Assembly: GCA_002709695.1 (NCBI GenBank)
Contig: PAQF01000017.1
Location: forward strand, 122,785 to 186,784
Direction of reading: 5' to 3'
DNA from: Candidatus Poribacteria bacterium
GTDB taxonomy: Bacteria; Poribacteria; WGA-4E; UBA9662
DNA: 64,000 bases
Of this stretch, positions 29,501-36,299 are shown piece after piece. How positions within the stretch are numbered: position 1 is the stretch's first letter; every line of letters begins with the position of its first letter. Below the pieces are notes generated by a model that searched no databases, was not told the origin of the DNA, and saw nothing but the letters and a program-made list of their open reading frames with translations. Position numbers and translations under genes: made by a program.

Positions 29501-30025
29501 AACCACACTAGGCGACGACTCAGCACAAAGGATCCCACCTCCATTGCTAGCTTGATTGTCCGTAATAATACAATTGATGATAGTTGGAGAAGATTTGTTG
29601 CAATAAATCCCTCCACCAATATTATTGGGCCACACACCTGTAGCTTTGCCCCCAGTTATCGTAAATCCATCTAGGACAGACGAGGATGTTTCTCCGCTAT
29701 GAAAATAAAATCCTCTTATATTTTGATTTTGACAATCGATGATGGTAGATGCAGCTCCATTAATAGATTTGACAGTAATGGCCTTTCCTTCAAAATCTAA
29801 ATTGACATTCCCCGTTCCAGTATACGTACCACTAGCCACCAGAACAATATCTCCATCAACAGTTGCTTTGATCCCCGCCTGTATAGTTGGCTGATCTTCT
29901 GGAACCTGAACTGTAACGGCATATAACCCATGACATTGCAAAACCAAAATTATCAACACTACAATGAACACCAAACGCCCGTTCAATATCAGCAGAGGAC
30001 ATAAACTCTTATCCATTCTCACCAT
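20525..30025 (-). CDS. Giant secreted parallel beta-helix protein with dockerin and sorting domain
   Basis: A 3166-residue extracellular protein. The start at 30025 (MVRMDK) is chosen because it follows AGGG by six bases and avoids overlap with the PhyH gene; 30016 is the alternative. A signal peptide ends near residue 36 (LYA). Seven beta-helix modules follow, each opening with a variant of IRVPQDQPTIQAGIDAA and carrying many NGGGIYC-NSSPTI-NC coils (starting near residues 38, 561, 921, 1352, 1670, 1956 and 2528). Two Ig-like plus FnIII inserts lie at about 335-560 and 2306-2527. Then come a cadherin-like domain (2852-2952), a dockerin with paired GDVNGDGFVN and GDVNHDSFVN repeats (2960-3012), and a FlgD-like C-terminal domain opening with QNYPNPFNPETW (about 3068-3166). 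A surface-attached or secreted carbohydrate-binding or lyase-like function is likely, but no catalytic residues were identified. PhyH lies 22 bp upstream. Confidence 0.9.
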   Translation of the reverse strand: MVRMDKSLCPLLILNGRLVFIVVLIILVLQCHGLYAVTVQVPEDQPTIQAGIKATVDGDIVLVASGTYTGTGNVNLDFEGKAITVKSINGAASTIIDCQNQNIRGFYFHSGETSSSVLDGFTITGGKATGVWPNNIGGGIYCNKSSPTIINCIITDNQASNGGGILCAESSPSVVNCLITKNQAQKNGGGVYCSNNSSARFINCTVTNNWSKVGGGIYGFNNLALTVVNTIVWADSPQSIYFSESGALNKITVSYSCVQGGQAGIVTNDNGVINWENGNIDVDPMFVDVSAGDYHLRDNSLCIGAGTITNAPQADIEANSRPAANPDMGAYENPRSTPEDITSPVVTVVTSPTRNGIYKESDIVPVTITFSESVIVVKTPQLVLETGAKDAVVDYSAGSGTETLTFIYTVAAGQNSRDLSYRADNALILNGGQIEDAAGNTAILMLPVPGGADSLSFKKGLVIDTSPPALPMGLVATGSNGQVRLIWSANNEDDLAVYHIYGGTRIDVIPFLAKVVVGTERYIHLGLDNGTAYYYQVAALDAAGNESGKTNYVSALPQSKKIRVPQDQPTIQAGIDAAVDGETVLVSDGTYTGVGNVNLDFKGKMITVKSVNGASSTIIDCQEQYSRGVYFHNRETLLSVLDGFTITGGNAIGVWPNNVGGGIYFNNSSPTVANCVIVNNRASNGAGILCGASSPYIVNCVIADNQSDKNGGGIFCSANSSPDIANCRIFGNQSVESGGGIYCNDSLPTVTNCVVVGNQAQNGSGMFCASSAPRLINCTFTGNQAENGGGVFCSAGSSPVIVNTIFWKDSPQEIYFGIGKPNAISISYSDVQGGKSGIVTNDNGTVNWGDGNIRLSVFVPDVDPLFVDLVSGDYRLRDNSLCIGAGTSEDVPQTDIEGNYRGVPPDIGAYENPLNVKVPMIIRVPQDQPKIQTAIDLTVNGDVVLVDAGTYKGVGNVGLDFLGKAITVRSVSGAVSTIIDCQGQDIRGVYFRNGETQSSILEGFSIFKGDGIFCDNSSPLIINCRVIENTSQMGGGGIFCQNGASPTIKNCVITGNQSSGSGGGVFCANGSSPMITGCTISDNRAQSGGGIFCYDKSEPNITDCIITNNQSVRNGGGIYCKNSSPFIDNCTIADNQALEDDGGGILCKSKSSPSITNCIITNNRALNGSGILCHNSSDPIVTNCLIVDNSAEIGGGGILCDVNSSPTFINCTVFGNRAERGGGGYVQNSSSPTVINTIFWSDSPQEIYFGVGRPSVISISYSDVQGGEAGIITNDNGTVNWGDGNIRTSSVIPDADPLFVDAINGDYRLLDDSLCIGMGMVVDVSNDIVGNVRGIPPDIGAYENTLNSRRVTTIRVPQDESTIQAGINAATRGDTVLVADGVYTGRSNVSLDFMGKSITVKSVNGAQSTIVDCQGQNTRGFYFRNGETEISALDGFTVTNGSGVYCSNSSPTIVNCIISNNQAQNGAGIVCYSSSSPVIINCIVTDNQSQNGGGIYCENSSPSLTNCMIVGNQAGSNGGGFFCNNSSLNIINCTVTENRAKSGGGIYGISNALLTVTNTILWGDISQEIFLGVGEPSTINVIYSNVRNGQSGIVFEGNSTVNWGDGNIDVDPLFVDAVVGDYLLLNDSFCIGAGTNVGAPLTDILGNPRGTSPDIGAYENPLDFKLTAPIRVPQDHPTIQAGIDKAIAGDVVLVADGMYTGNGNVNLDFRGKAIVVRSVNGAASTIIDCQSQDVGGLYFQSGETQASVLDGFTITNSRGIYCNKSSPTIKNCVVVDNQNVSGGGLFCGNNSSPRLVNCAFVNNRAQTGGGIYSDSSSPTIINCTISGNFAENGGGIFSENGSSVTIIGAIIWENRSDDFSFGNDESNLVYISYSNVRDFVSYHGRGKVKWGEGNINTDPLFVDTVSRNYRIKDNSPCIGVGITDGMLLTDIEGNYRGTPPDIGAYENSLNKRLILPIRVPQDQPTIQSGIDVAVNDDIVLVDDGIYKGKGNVEVDFQGKAITVRSVNGSSATIIDCQNLYKSGFLFRNGEIQSSVLRGFTITKSKGKNGGGIYCDNASPTISKCVIIDNQMDNGGGIYCINNSSPRFVDCVVTNNLVSRNGGAIYASNNSTLSVTRCIISDNRASNGGGIYCINNSSLIIVNCVVVDNRVSENGGGIYCGASSPAIINCTISNNWAGKGSGIYCHLFSAPVLTNTIMWGENPQVIYFSELGTSNEITVSYSNLQGGQTGIFTNGNGLVHWGDGNIDVDPIFVDASVGDYHLGDNNPCFGVGTLENMPKTDIEGSFRPNPIGSNPDIGAYEKSSGVPTDVIAPVVMSVSSPSGSGVYKESDIVVIVVTFSESVIVRGMPQLILETGFRDAIVDYASGGGTETLTFIYTVASGQNSSDLDYNAVDALILNGGSIEDVVGNSADLVLPVPGDMKSLSFEKELVIDTSPPATPEGLVAIAGNNSVRLIWSANSEGDLSSYQIYGGTSSDGATFLTEVFAGTDRYTHLGLANETIYYYRISAVDNIGNESDKTDYVSALPQSNKIRVPQDQFNIQAGIDAAVDGDSVLVSDGTYTGLGNVNLDFKGKAITVRSVNGAGATIIDCRDEYTRGLYFQNGETSLSVLDGFTITRGNATGVWPSNMGGGISFNNSSPTITNCIIVNNQAARYGGGVFCYDSSSPYFINCVITDNRSLGNGGAIYCMNDSSPVVVNCSITNNRAIDAGGAVFCYGDSSPNLVNCTIADNLAQRGISIYCSANSSPVAINTIFWGGELPQIYFSGNDRPNAISISYSDVQKGRLGIVTNDNGTVDWERSNIDVDPLFKSSADGDYRLRVDSPCIGVGTLDIGFNINLQDYADGSMARMGVYGNWLPSVTITSNSDPVVTGQTLKTVAGSFIEFELTGSDSDGDQLIYTIVSLPSNGKLSGAAPKLTYIPKSNFYGTDTFTFRANDGTSYSNIGVIIVDVGLISDSVVVAGRAVLGDVNGDGFVNIFDLVQVALQFGQIGDNLLGDVNHDSFVNLLDLVQVTRNFGQILSAPVLWTNEFDLSSLPKENIRLAVTEWEKISNRSDNEELVLDVLRSLFVSVPSQTLLRQNYPNPFNPETWIPFELSRSSKVTVVIYNVIGVPVRTIRIGYVEPGSYLSQARAIYWDGKTDAGREVASGTYFCTLRVQDHVYTQKMVVLK
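21480..29915 (-). repeat. Seven internal beta-helix modules
   Basis: The module openings (IRVPQD and variants) map near 29905, 28345, 27264, 25970, 25018, 24160 and 22440. Each module runs about 280-430 residues: VLVADGTYTG, DF-GKAITVRSVNGA, STIIDCQ, GFTIT, then a run of short NN-A-NGGGI-C coils, and a closing DVDPLFVDA-GDYRL, CIGAGT, and GAYEN. Modules 1 and 6 are followed by nearly parallel Ig-FnIII inserts, which suggests that a block of module plus insert was duplicated. The repeats are protein-level; they are not a CRISPR array. Confidence 0.85.
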
Positions 30026-30047
30026 TCTAAACCCTAACCTGATTTGC

Positions 30048-30845
30048 TTAACCACGTTGCAAATGCGACCATTCTGACTTAGGACAACCATTCTCTCTAT
30101 CCCACTGAGATAGATCTAAATACGGAGACAAAGCACTCAAACCAAATACTCTTTTGCCGTCCTCACCTGCCCGATCTAAAACCTCCGGTTCAACAATACG
30201 AGACAGTTCAGATTCACTACGCAACCACTGTCTTCGCCAAGGTGTGAAAAGCGCATATCGTGCTTCATTAGTAGAGTTCTCAGAAGCACCATGCCAAGTG
30301 TTAATATTAAAGATTAGTGCTGATCCACGTTCAGCTTCAACAATTCTCTCACCATAAACTGGAGAAGGAGGCACCTTCAATGCTTGATATTTGTAACTAC
30401 CAGGTACAACTCGGGTCGCACCGTTAGTTTTTGTAAAATCACTGATACAGAAAATAACGTTGAACCCTAGCACATGGCTCGTAATCCGGAGATTATTATC
30501 AGCGGGTGCGAGTGAATCTAATCGGTTAGGACCAGTTATCGACCCGTCCGAATGAAGACCTCCACCACCTGCACCAGAAGAGAGGATACTACCGTAAGCG
30601 CCACTGAGGACAGCATCCTGACCCAAAAAATACCGGACAACCTCCAACAATGATGGTATTTGATAAACAATCTCAAAGATCTGCCCTTTATTAAACAGAT
30701 TTCCTAACCACATATTCTTCTCAGACAAGCTATTTAGTTCCTTTCGAGCTTGCTCACACTCATCCGAAGTAAGTAAACCTGGCAGAATCGTATAGCCATC
30801 CAACTGGATACGTAAAACATGCTCATCAAATTCGTCACGCGTCAT
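30048..30845 (-). CDS. Phytanoyl-CoA dioxygenase (PhyH) family protein
   Basis: A 265-residue Fe(II)/2-oxoglutarate-dependent oxygenase. The facial triad is visible as His98-x-Asp100 (GLHSDG) and His185 (NTWHGASEN), and Arg196 (ARYALF) is placed to bind 2-oxoglutarate. Members hydroxylate or demethylate small molecules such as fatty acyl chains, ectoine and secondary metabolites; the substrate here is unknown. The giant beta-helix gene starts 22 bp downstream, so the two are likely cotranscribed, and the sulfatase gene ends 193 bp upstream. A GAGGG site precedes the ATG. Confidence 0.9.
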   Translation of the reverse strand: MTRDEFDEHVLRIQLDGYTILPGLLTSDECEQARKELNSLSEKNMWLGNLFNKGQIFEIVYQIPSLLEVVRYFLGQDAVLSGAYGSILSSGAGGGGLHSDGSITGPNRLDSLAPADNNLRITSHVLGFNVIFCISDFTKTNGATRVVPGSYKYQALKVPPSPVYGERIVEAERGSALIFNINTWHGASENSTNEARYALFTPWRRQWLRSESELSRIVEPEVLDRAGEDGKRVFGLSALSPYLDLSQWDRENGCPKSEWSHLQRG

Positions 30846-31038
30846 CTCAAACCCTCATAAATTAAGTAAAATATCCTTGTCAAACAAAAGTGTATAAACT
30901 ACCCAAACCCAACAGCTAATCATTATTGGCAGATGGTCTAAGTAACACTTAACCCTGTACCAAAATCGACAAAAAAATTCTAACCTCAACATTTCGCACT
31001 TCTAAACAAATCAAATTGACCATAATAGCCAGACTCCA

Positions 31039-32790
31039 CTAAACTTGACCAGCATAGACATAATAAGCACCAATAGTAAAGCCGTCTTCACCCGTTAAAA
31101 AAGTCTGTAAGCGAGTTTCACCTGCCTTTAAGTTGAAGATGAATTTTACCCCCTTATCACCAGCAGAGATAACCTTCATTTGCTCCTGATCACCAATTTG
31201 GATCCGAGCAGTTTTCAAGCTAAGAGCCTTGCCTCCATTATATAAATCAATTATTTCTCCTTCAATCCCTTCCATGATAGATTTATCTTCTTCTTTCGGC
31301 CAACGCCTGAGTTCAAAGATATACTCACCATCCTCCGCAATCTCAATCGCCCAATATCCATTACACTCTAATCCACCACGTATTTGTCCTTGATTCCAAG
31401 CATGAGCTTCACCATGCCAATCATGACTAGTCAGCAACGAGATCTTTTCATTCTGACTACCAATCACAATTGGACAGTCCTCATCAAAACGAGGTGAAAC
31501 TAAATCCCACCATTTTTCATAATGTTCACGCAGTCGATCAACTAAATCCGACTGATCAATAGAAACATCATTCCTCTGCTCTGGATCAATCAAAATATCA
31601 TAAAGTTCAACACCATTAATCAACCGCCAACGTTGGGTCATGGTCGCACTTTGCCTCCATTTAATCGGATGTTCAACACGTTGAGAATCCGTAACAATCA
31701 CCCTATCCGGCCACTCTTCAATTTCTCCATCAAATAACGGAACCAAGCTAATACCATGGAATTGGCAATCTTCTGCCACCCGCAATTGGCATAAATCAAT
31801 AAGAGTCGGCAACAAATCTATGTTAGCACTCAACTGATCAACGTCTCGCCCTTCTGTAAACCCAGCATCAGGCCAATGCATAAAAAACGGGACACGATGC
31901 CCTCCTTCATATGCAGACCCTTTCATACCACGCATACCAGCGTTAAAACCATCCGAGACATATTGATCCCGATCCAACTCACAACCAGCTGCTGACCCAT
32001 TATCAGTCATAAAAATAAGAATCGTATTATCTTCAATACCAAGATTTTTCAGCCGAGTTCGCAACCGTGCCATATTTTCGTCAATATTGGTAATCATTCC
32101 GTAAAAATTGGCTCGAGAATCAGGAACTTTTTCACGATAAATATCGCTATAATCACTTGGAACACGAAATGGGCCGTGCGGCGCATTAGTCGACAAATAG
32201 CAAAAAAATGACTGGTCCTTGTTTCTTTCGATAAATTTCATGGCTTCATCAAACCAAACATCAGTACAATACCCTTCAAAAGATTCTTCTTCACCGTTCC
32301 GAAAAAACGTATCATCAAAGTAATCATTCCCCCAATAATCTGGTGTTTGACTAATCCCACCCCCACCATGATAAAGAACCTCTTCAAAACCTCGATTATG
32401 TGGACGAAATGGATAATTATCTCCCAAATGCCATTTCCCAAACATGCCCGTTCTATAACCATTAGTACGAAAAATGTCGGCCATTGTAACTTCACTATGG
32501 CGCAGAAGCGAACGCCCGCCAATAGTGTGCCAAACGCCAGTACAATTACAATAACGGCCAGTCATAATTCCCGCTCGGGTGGGAGCACAAGTTGGCCCCA
32601 CATGCAAATTAGTTAAACGAAGACTTTGGGCATGTAATTGATCCAAGTTAGGAGTCTGTATAATTGAATTTCCATGACAGCCCAAATCGCCATATCCTTG
32701 GTCATCAGTAATAACAAATACAACATTTGGTTGGTTACCAACACCAGCTTGATTAGGAAAACCAACTTCATTCACAGCCTGACTAAACAT
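31039..32790 (-). CDS. Sulfatase of the alkaline-phosphatase superfamily
   Basis: A 583-residue arylsulfatase-type enzyme. The formylglycine motif is Cys68-Ala-Pro-Thr-Arg72 (PTCAPTRAGIMTGRY), and metal and catalytic residues appear in TDDQGYGD (28-35), GKWHLGD, NAPHGPF, MTDNGS and KGSAYEGG. Activity depends on a formylglycine-generating enzyme encoded elsewhere. No clear signal peptide is seen at the chosen start: the first 20 residues are polar, which is unusual for a sulfatase acting on polysaccharides, so it may act inside the cell on imported sulfated sugars. An AGGGGG site precedes the ATG. A promoter with an overlapping palindrome lies about 180-230 bp upstream. The C-terminal third resembles a small beta-rich accessory domain. 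Confidence 0.92.
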   Translation of the reverse strand: MFSQAVNEVGFPNQAGVGNQPNVVFVITDDQGYGDLGCHGNSIIQTPNLDQLHAQSLRLTNLHVGPTCAPTRAGIMTGRYCNCTGVWHTIGGRSLLRHSEVTMADIFRTNGYRTGMFGKWHLGDNYPFRPHNRGFEEVLYHGGGGISQTPDYWGNDYFDDTFFRNGEEESFEGYCTDVWFDEAMKFIERNKDQSFFCYLSTNAPHGPFRVPSDYSDIYREKVPDSRANFYGMITNIDENMARLRTRLKNLGIEDNTILIFMTDNGSAAGCELDRDQYVSDGFNAGMRGMKGSAYEGGHRVPFFMHWPDAGFTEGRDVDQLSANIDLLPTLIDLCQLRVAEDCQFHGISLVPLFDGEIEEWPDRVIVTDSQRVEHPIKWRQSATMTQRWRLINGVELYDILIDPEQRNDVSIDQSDLVDRLREHYEKWWDLVSPRFDEDCPIVIGSQNEKISLLTSHDWHGEAHAWNQGQIRGGLECNGYWAIEIAEDGEYIFELRRWPKEEDKSIMEGIEGEIIDLYNGGKALSLKTARIQIGDQEQMKVISAGDKGVKFIFNLKAGETRLQTFLTGEDGFTIGAYYVYAGQV

Positions 32791-32972
32791 TCACTTTCCC
32801 CCTTAAAACAGAAAAACAGCGGTACAACCCACAGATTCAAAAAGCTGAACCAACTGCCAGCATAGATATTGCTTAAGCTTGCACTCCAACTTTTCACGCA
32901 TGTTGCTTCACAATATGGTCTCCGAACTCCAAGCAAGATCACACTTTTCGTCGTTTATGGCACAGCTTTGCC

Positions 32973-33001
32973 ATCATATTAAAATTTTATATTCTTTTCA
33001 A
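32973..33001 (-). promoter_or_regulatory. Sigma-70 promoter of the sulfatase gene
   Basis: On the minus strand TTGAAA (33001-32996) and TATGAT (32978-32973) are separated by 17 bp, five of six matches each. Transcription would begin near 32966, about 175 bp before the sulfatase ATG at 32790. The first four bases of the -35 box are the last four of a 20-bp palindrome, so a bound protein would block polymerase. Confidence 0.6.
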
Positions 33002-33017
33002 CTGTAATTACAGTTGA
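32998..33017. promoter_or_regulatory. Perfect 20-bp palindrome, likely operator
   Basis: The half site TCAACTGTAA is followed directly by its exact reverse complement TTACAGTTGA. A 20-bp perfect palindrome overlapping a promoter -35 box is the layout of a dimeric repressor site, for example of the GntR, LacI or TetR type. No regulator gene is adjacent, and I did not see a second copy of the site elsewhere in the window. Confidence 0.6.
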
Positions 33018-33239
33018 TCAGGTTGGATTTTGCCAGCTAAATCTCCACGCTAGTACACTTAGGTTGGAATACTAAGCGGTACAAGCTCATCTACGCACAT
33101 ATATTATATGGAACGAATAGAAACTCGGTCTTGAACCTTTTACCGCAGACAACCTTTATAAACCAAGAGGATGTAAAAGGGTTTCCTTATAAGTTTAATA
33201 ATACAGTATACCCACCCTTATATGTCCTTTACCCATATG

Positions 33240-34385
33240 TTACCAATCAGCAACACTTCCATCCGAATCATAGTAAAATTCGCCACCAAGTTCTTCTTGA
33301 TAAATACCACAATTCTGCTCAGCCTCTGCTTCATCAATTTCAAATCCGAGGCCAGGTTTAGTTGGCAAATCAATATGGCTATCTGTAACCCGCCAATTTT
33401 CTTTAAATAGACCAGCACCTAATCCTGAATCAACCTGTTCTTGAATTAAAAAATTAGGTACAACTGCATCTACATGCAAAGAAGCAGAGAATGCTACAGG
33501 TCCAATGGCGCAATGCGGCATTATATGTATATAGTAAACTTCACCCATATTTGCAACTTTCTTGAGTTCCGTAACACCACCAACATGAGAAGTATCAGGT
33601 TGAATATAAGCTACCGCCTGTTTCTCAAAAATCTCTCGAAATTCCCAACGGGTTAACAGTCTTTCACCAGTAGCAATAGGAAACGTGACATGATCTGAAA
33701 CTAGCTTCAGTGCCTCAACATTTTCTTGCGGAACAGGTTCTTCAACAAACATTGGTCGCATACCCTTTAGTTCATGACAAATTTCGATCGCAAGCGCCGG
33801 AGTCAATTTTCCATGAAAATCAAATGCAAGTTCAACATCAGGACCAACCCATTCACGCATCAGGTAAGCACGTTCGACAAATCCATCAATAACTAAAGGC
33901 GGCTCATGAGCACGCCATTTCCCACCTAGCCCAGACTTAAACACAGTGTATCCCCCCGTTTTTTGTAGCCACTCAAGCCGATCTTTAGCTGACGCTTTAC
34001 CTTCATCTGTCATGCTACTAATCCCCCAATGCGCATAAACACGAATCCGATCTCGAACTGGGCCACCAAGTAGCTGGTAAACAGGTACTTCATAATATTT
34101 ACCTGCAATGTCCCATAAGGCTTGATCAATCCCTGAAAGCGCTGTCATTAGCACATTTCCTCCTCGAAAGAAAGCAGATCGATAAATATGTTGCCAATGA
34201 TGTTCAATCCGGAGAGGATCTTTCCCAATAAGATAATCTGATAGTTCTTCGACGGCAGCAACAGTACTCTTCGGTTTTCCTTCCAGAGTAGTCTCACCCC
34301 AACCAACTAAACCGTTATCAGTGGTAATTTTGACTAACCGTATACGCGAACGCGGGAAAAATTGCTCAATTTTAGAGATCTTCAT
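33240..34385 (-). CDS. dgoD: Galactonate dehydratase-like enolase-superfamily enzyme
   Basis: The 381-residue protein aligns by eye along its whole length with D-galactonate dehydratase (DgoD). It has the N-terminal capping domain, then a TIM barrel with metal ligands Asp189, Glu215 and Glu241, His191 two residues after the first ligand (FDFHG), and His291 in MPHCAIGP as the likely general base. Asp264 sits in QPDTSHVGG. DgoD dehydrates galactonate to 2-keto-3-deoxygalactonate in the cytoplasm. Close paralogues use other sugar acids, so the exact acid is uncertain. It lies 55 bp downstream of an SDR dehydrogenase, which could supply the aldonate or lactone, and it has an AGAGGTGA ribosome site. 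Confidence 0.8.
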   Translation of the reverse strand: MKISKIEQFFPRSRIRLVKITTDNGLVGWGETTLEGKPKSTVAAVEELSDYLIGKDPLRIEHHWQHIYRSAFFRGGNVLMTALSGIDQALWDIAGKYYEVPVYQLLGGPVRDRIRVYAHWGISSMTDEGKASAKDRLEWLQKTGGYTVFKSGLGGKWRAHEPPLVIDGFVERAYLMREWVGPDVELAFDFHGKLTPALAIEICHELKGMRPMFVEEPVPQENVEALKLVSDHVTFPIATGERLLTRWEFREIFEKQAVAYIQPDTSHVGGVTELKKVANMGEVYYIHIMPHCAIGPVAFSASLHVDAVVPNFLIQEQVDSGLGAGLFKENWRVTDSHIDLPTKPGLGFEIDEAEAEQNCGIYQEELGGEFYYDSDGSVADW

Positions 34386-34440
34386 AAATCACCTCTCAAA
34401 TACCTAAACTCAAAGATAATACCTTACTCAAATAGTCAGA

Positions 34441-35205
34441 TTATTGTGCAGTATATCCGCCATCTACAAGCAAAGATGTTCCAGTCACAAAGGATGCATC
34501 ATCAGAAGCCAAAAACAAAATACCATGAGCAATCTCACGAGGTTTTCCCAACCGTTTCAATAGACATGGTTGATTCAAACGTGAACTTACCTCTTCCAAG
34601 GTCATGCCTTCCTCCTCCATAAACTTTTCAAGCGCCGGAGTATGAGTAACCCCTGGACAGACAGTGTTAACACGGATGTTTAAAGGAGCCAAGTCCATAG
34701 CCAAACATCTAGTAAAATTCAAAACAGCTGATTTCGAGGTATTGTAGGGCACATAATCCGGCTGTGCAATTATTGAGCTGATAGAACCAATATTAACTAT
34801 AGCTCCACTCCCTTCCTGCTTCATCGCTGGAATCACCGCTTTCACACAAAAAGCAGGACCTTTTACATTAACACTCAAAATACGATCCCAATCTTCCGAA
34901 GTCGCATCTTCGACTCTACCAAAAACAAAGGCAGCAGCATTATTGACAAGAATATCGATTTTACCATATTCGCTGCAGGTAAGATCTGCTACGTTACAGC
35001 TGTCCCCTTCCTTGGAAACATCAGCTTCAACAGAAATCGCTTCCCCACCCGCAGTCCGAATACTCTGTACTGTTTGATTAGCACCTTCAAGATTGATGTC
35101 TGCCACAACAACCTTTGCTCCTTCCTCCGCAAAAAGTTCTGCGGTAGCTCTCCCAATTCCTGATCCAGAACCAGTAATAATTGCTACTTTATCTGCCAAA
35201 CGCAT
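34441..35205 (-). CDS. SDR family NAD(P)-dependent oxidoreductase
   Basis: A classical short-chain dehydrogenase of 254 residues. The cofactor loop TGSGSGIG is at 11-18, the NNA motif at 88-90, and the catalytic residues are Ser141, Tyr154 and Lys158 (YNTSK). The C-terminal VTGTSLLVDGGYTA is typical. Asp36 after the second strand (VVVADINLEG) suggests preference for NAD over NADP. It lies between PhyH (87 bp upstream) and the galactonate dehydratase-like gene (55 bp downstream) on the same strand, which suggests oxidation of a sugar to an aldonate or lactone for the next enzyme. The substrate is inferred only from context. Confidence 0.9.
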   Translation of the reverse strand: MRLADKVAIITGSGSGIGRATAELFAEEGAKVVVADINLEGANQTVQSIRTAGGEAISVEADVSKEGDSCNVADLTCSEYGKIDILVNNAAAFVFGRVEDATSEDWDRILSVNVKGPAFCVKAVIPAMKQEGSGAIVNIGSISSIIAQPDYVPYNTSKSAVLNFTRCLAMDLAPLNIRVNTVCPGVTHTPALEKFMEEEGMTLEEVSSRLNQPCLLKRLGKPREIAHGILFLASDDASFVTGTSLLVDGGYTAQ

Positions 35206-35292
35206 CCTCTATTCTCCTTAATGTGATCTTTCAATACTAACAGAATGTAACCCTAAAATTGTGGCAACTTAAAAGGCGCTAATATTTCTCCT

Positions 35293-36150
35293 TTATCCAC
35301 GCGATGGTTCATCCATATTTTCTCTAGCTTGGCGAGACAATTCAGCAATATGACCATCGTTAGCCATCACTTGTTCCAAATGCCGCATTCGTTTTGGACC
35401 AGCCGTGTCCATCATAATCTGACCATAAGCACGATCAGCCCAAAATCTCGCCACACCGTTCAAATAATCCCGAAGTTCCTGAATACGGGATTCAGGATAA
35501 CGCTGACACAAATTCATGGTAAACATCTTTCGCCAACCTCCACCCCCGAAAGAAGCATGCTTAGTCTTATGATTGAACACCACTATGTCACCAGGTTCCG
35601 TTTCAAGGGCCTGAGCCGGAACTTGACTCCCATCAAGTTCCCACAAACCCCGACTATTTCCCACATTTTCGCTCAATGAATCGGCATACTGATCACCAAA
35701 ATGGTGGCTCCCTGGAATAACCCTCACAGCCCCAGTATGACGGGATAGAGGATCAAGATAATAAGCAATTTTAATATGGAGGATATCACTATTACCACCA
35801 TCTGAATGCCAACCCGTATCACCAGCATAGTAGTTCCCATCACTCGGCATAAAATTGTAGTCATCTCCTAACAAAGCCGAAGCAATTGCGTCAATTCGTG
35901 GATCATCAAGCAGTTGACATAAACGAGGGTGCTGATCAGGGAAAGGAACTATACAAGATCGTTTAGAACCATCATGAGGTATACCATTATGAGTATGCCC
36001 CTGTTGTAGCCAGACCTCTTCAAAAGCCTCAATAATTTCATCAATACAATTCCTAATTAAACCAGGAAAAGCCAAATAACCAAAAGTTTGGAAAAAACTA
36101 ATATGTTGGTCTGTTACAATATGATTACTCTTGAAATGGGATTGATTCAT
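35293..36150 (-). CDS. Phytanoyl-CoA dioxygenase (PhyH) family protein
   Basis: The 285-residue protein is a second, divergent PhyH-type Fe(II)/2-oxoglutarate oxygenase. The triad is His115-x-Asp117 (TGWHSDGG) and His198 (HKTKHASFGGG), with Arg207 as a 2-oxoglutarate contact. It differs from the protein at 30048 in length and in the sequence around the triad, so the two are not recent duplicates. It heads a minus-strand set leading to the SDR and galactonate dehydratase-like genes and is preceded by an AGGGGGC ribosome site. The substrate is unknown. Confidence 0.9.
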   Translation of the reverse strand: MNQSHFKSNHIVTDQHISFFQTFGYLAFPGLIRNCIDEIIEAFEEVWLQQGHTHNGIPHDGSKRSCIVPFPDQHPRLCQLLDDPRIDAIASALLGDDYNFMPSDGNYYAGDTGWHSDGGNSDILHIKIAYYLDPLSRHTGAVRVIPGSHHFGDQYADSLSENVGNSRGLWELDGSQVPAQALETEPGDIVVFNHKTKHASFGGGGWRKMFTMNLCQRYPESRIQELRDYLNGVARFWADRAYGQIMMDTAGPKRMRHLEQVMANDGHIAELSRQARENMDEPSRG

Positions 36151-36299
36151 AGTAAGCCCCCTAAATTAAATACTCGTCGAAATTGAAACTCCAACAACGC
36201 TACAAAACACCTAAACGAAAACAACTTACCGTATTTAAACATATAATTCACACCACTGTAAACAAGCTTTAAACCATACTAACCATGCAAATTCTCAAT

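Larger units (their letters stand above)
32791..33239. other. Intergenic region carrying the sulfatase promoter
   Basis: A 449-bp gap between the sulfatase start and the galactonate dehydratase-like stop, both on the minus strand. It contains the minus-strand promoter and palindrome described separately. No protein-coding frame was found. Confidence 0.5.

Noticed and set aside
28883..29674. A 263-codon plus-strand frame inside the beta-helix gene
   Set aside because: It is antisense to a clearly conserved repeat protein and is made of low-complexity Asn/Ile/Thr/Arg sequence repeated with the modules. The same kind of shadow frame appears across the other modules.
21480..29915. Regularly repeated DNA that might be taken for a CRISPR or tandem array
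   Set aside because: The repeats are in frame, imperfect and 280-430 codons long with internal coil repeats; they encode beta-helix modules and have no constant-length repeat-spacer pattern.
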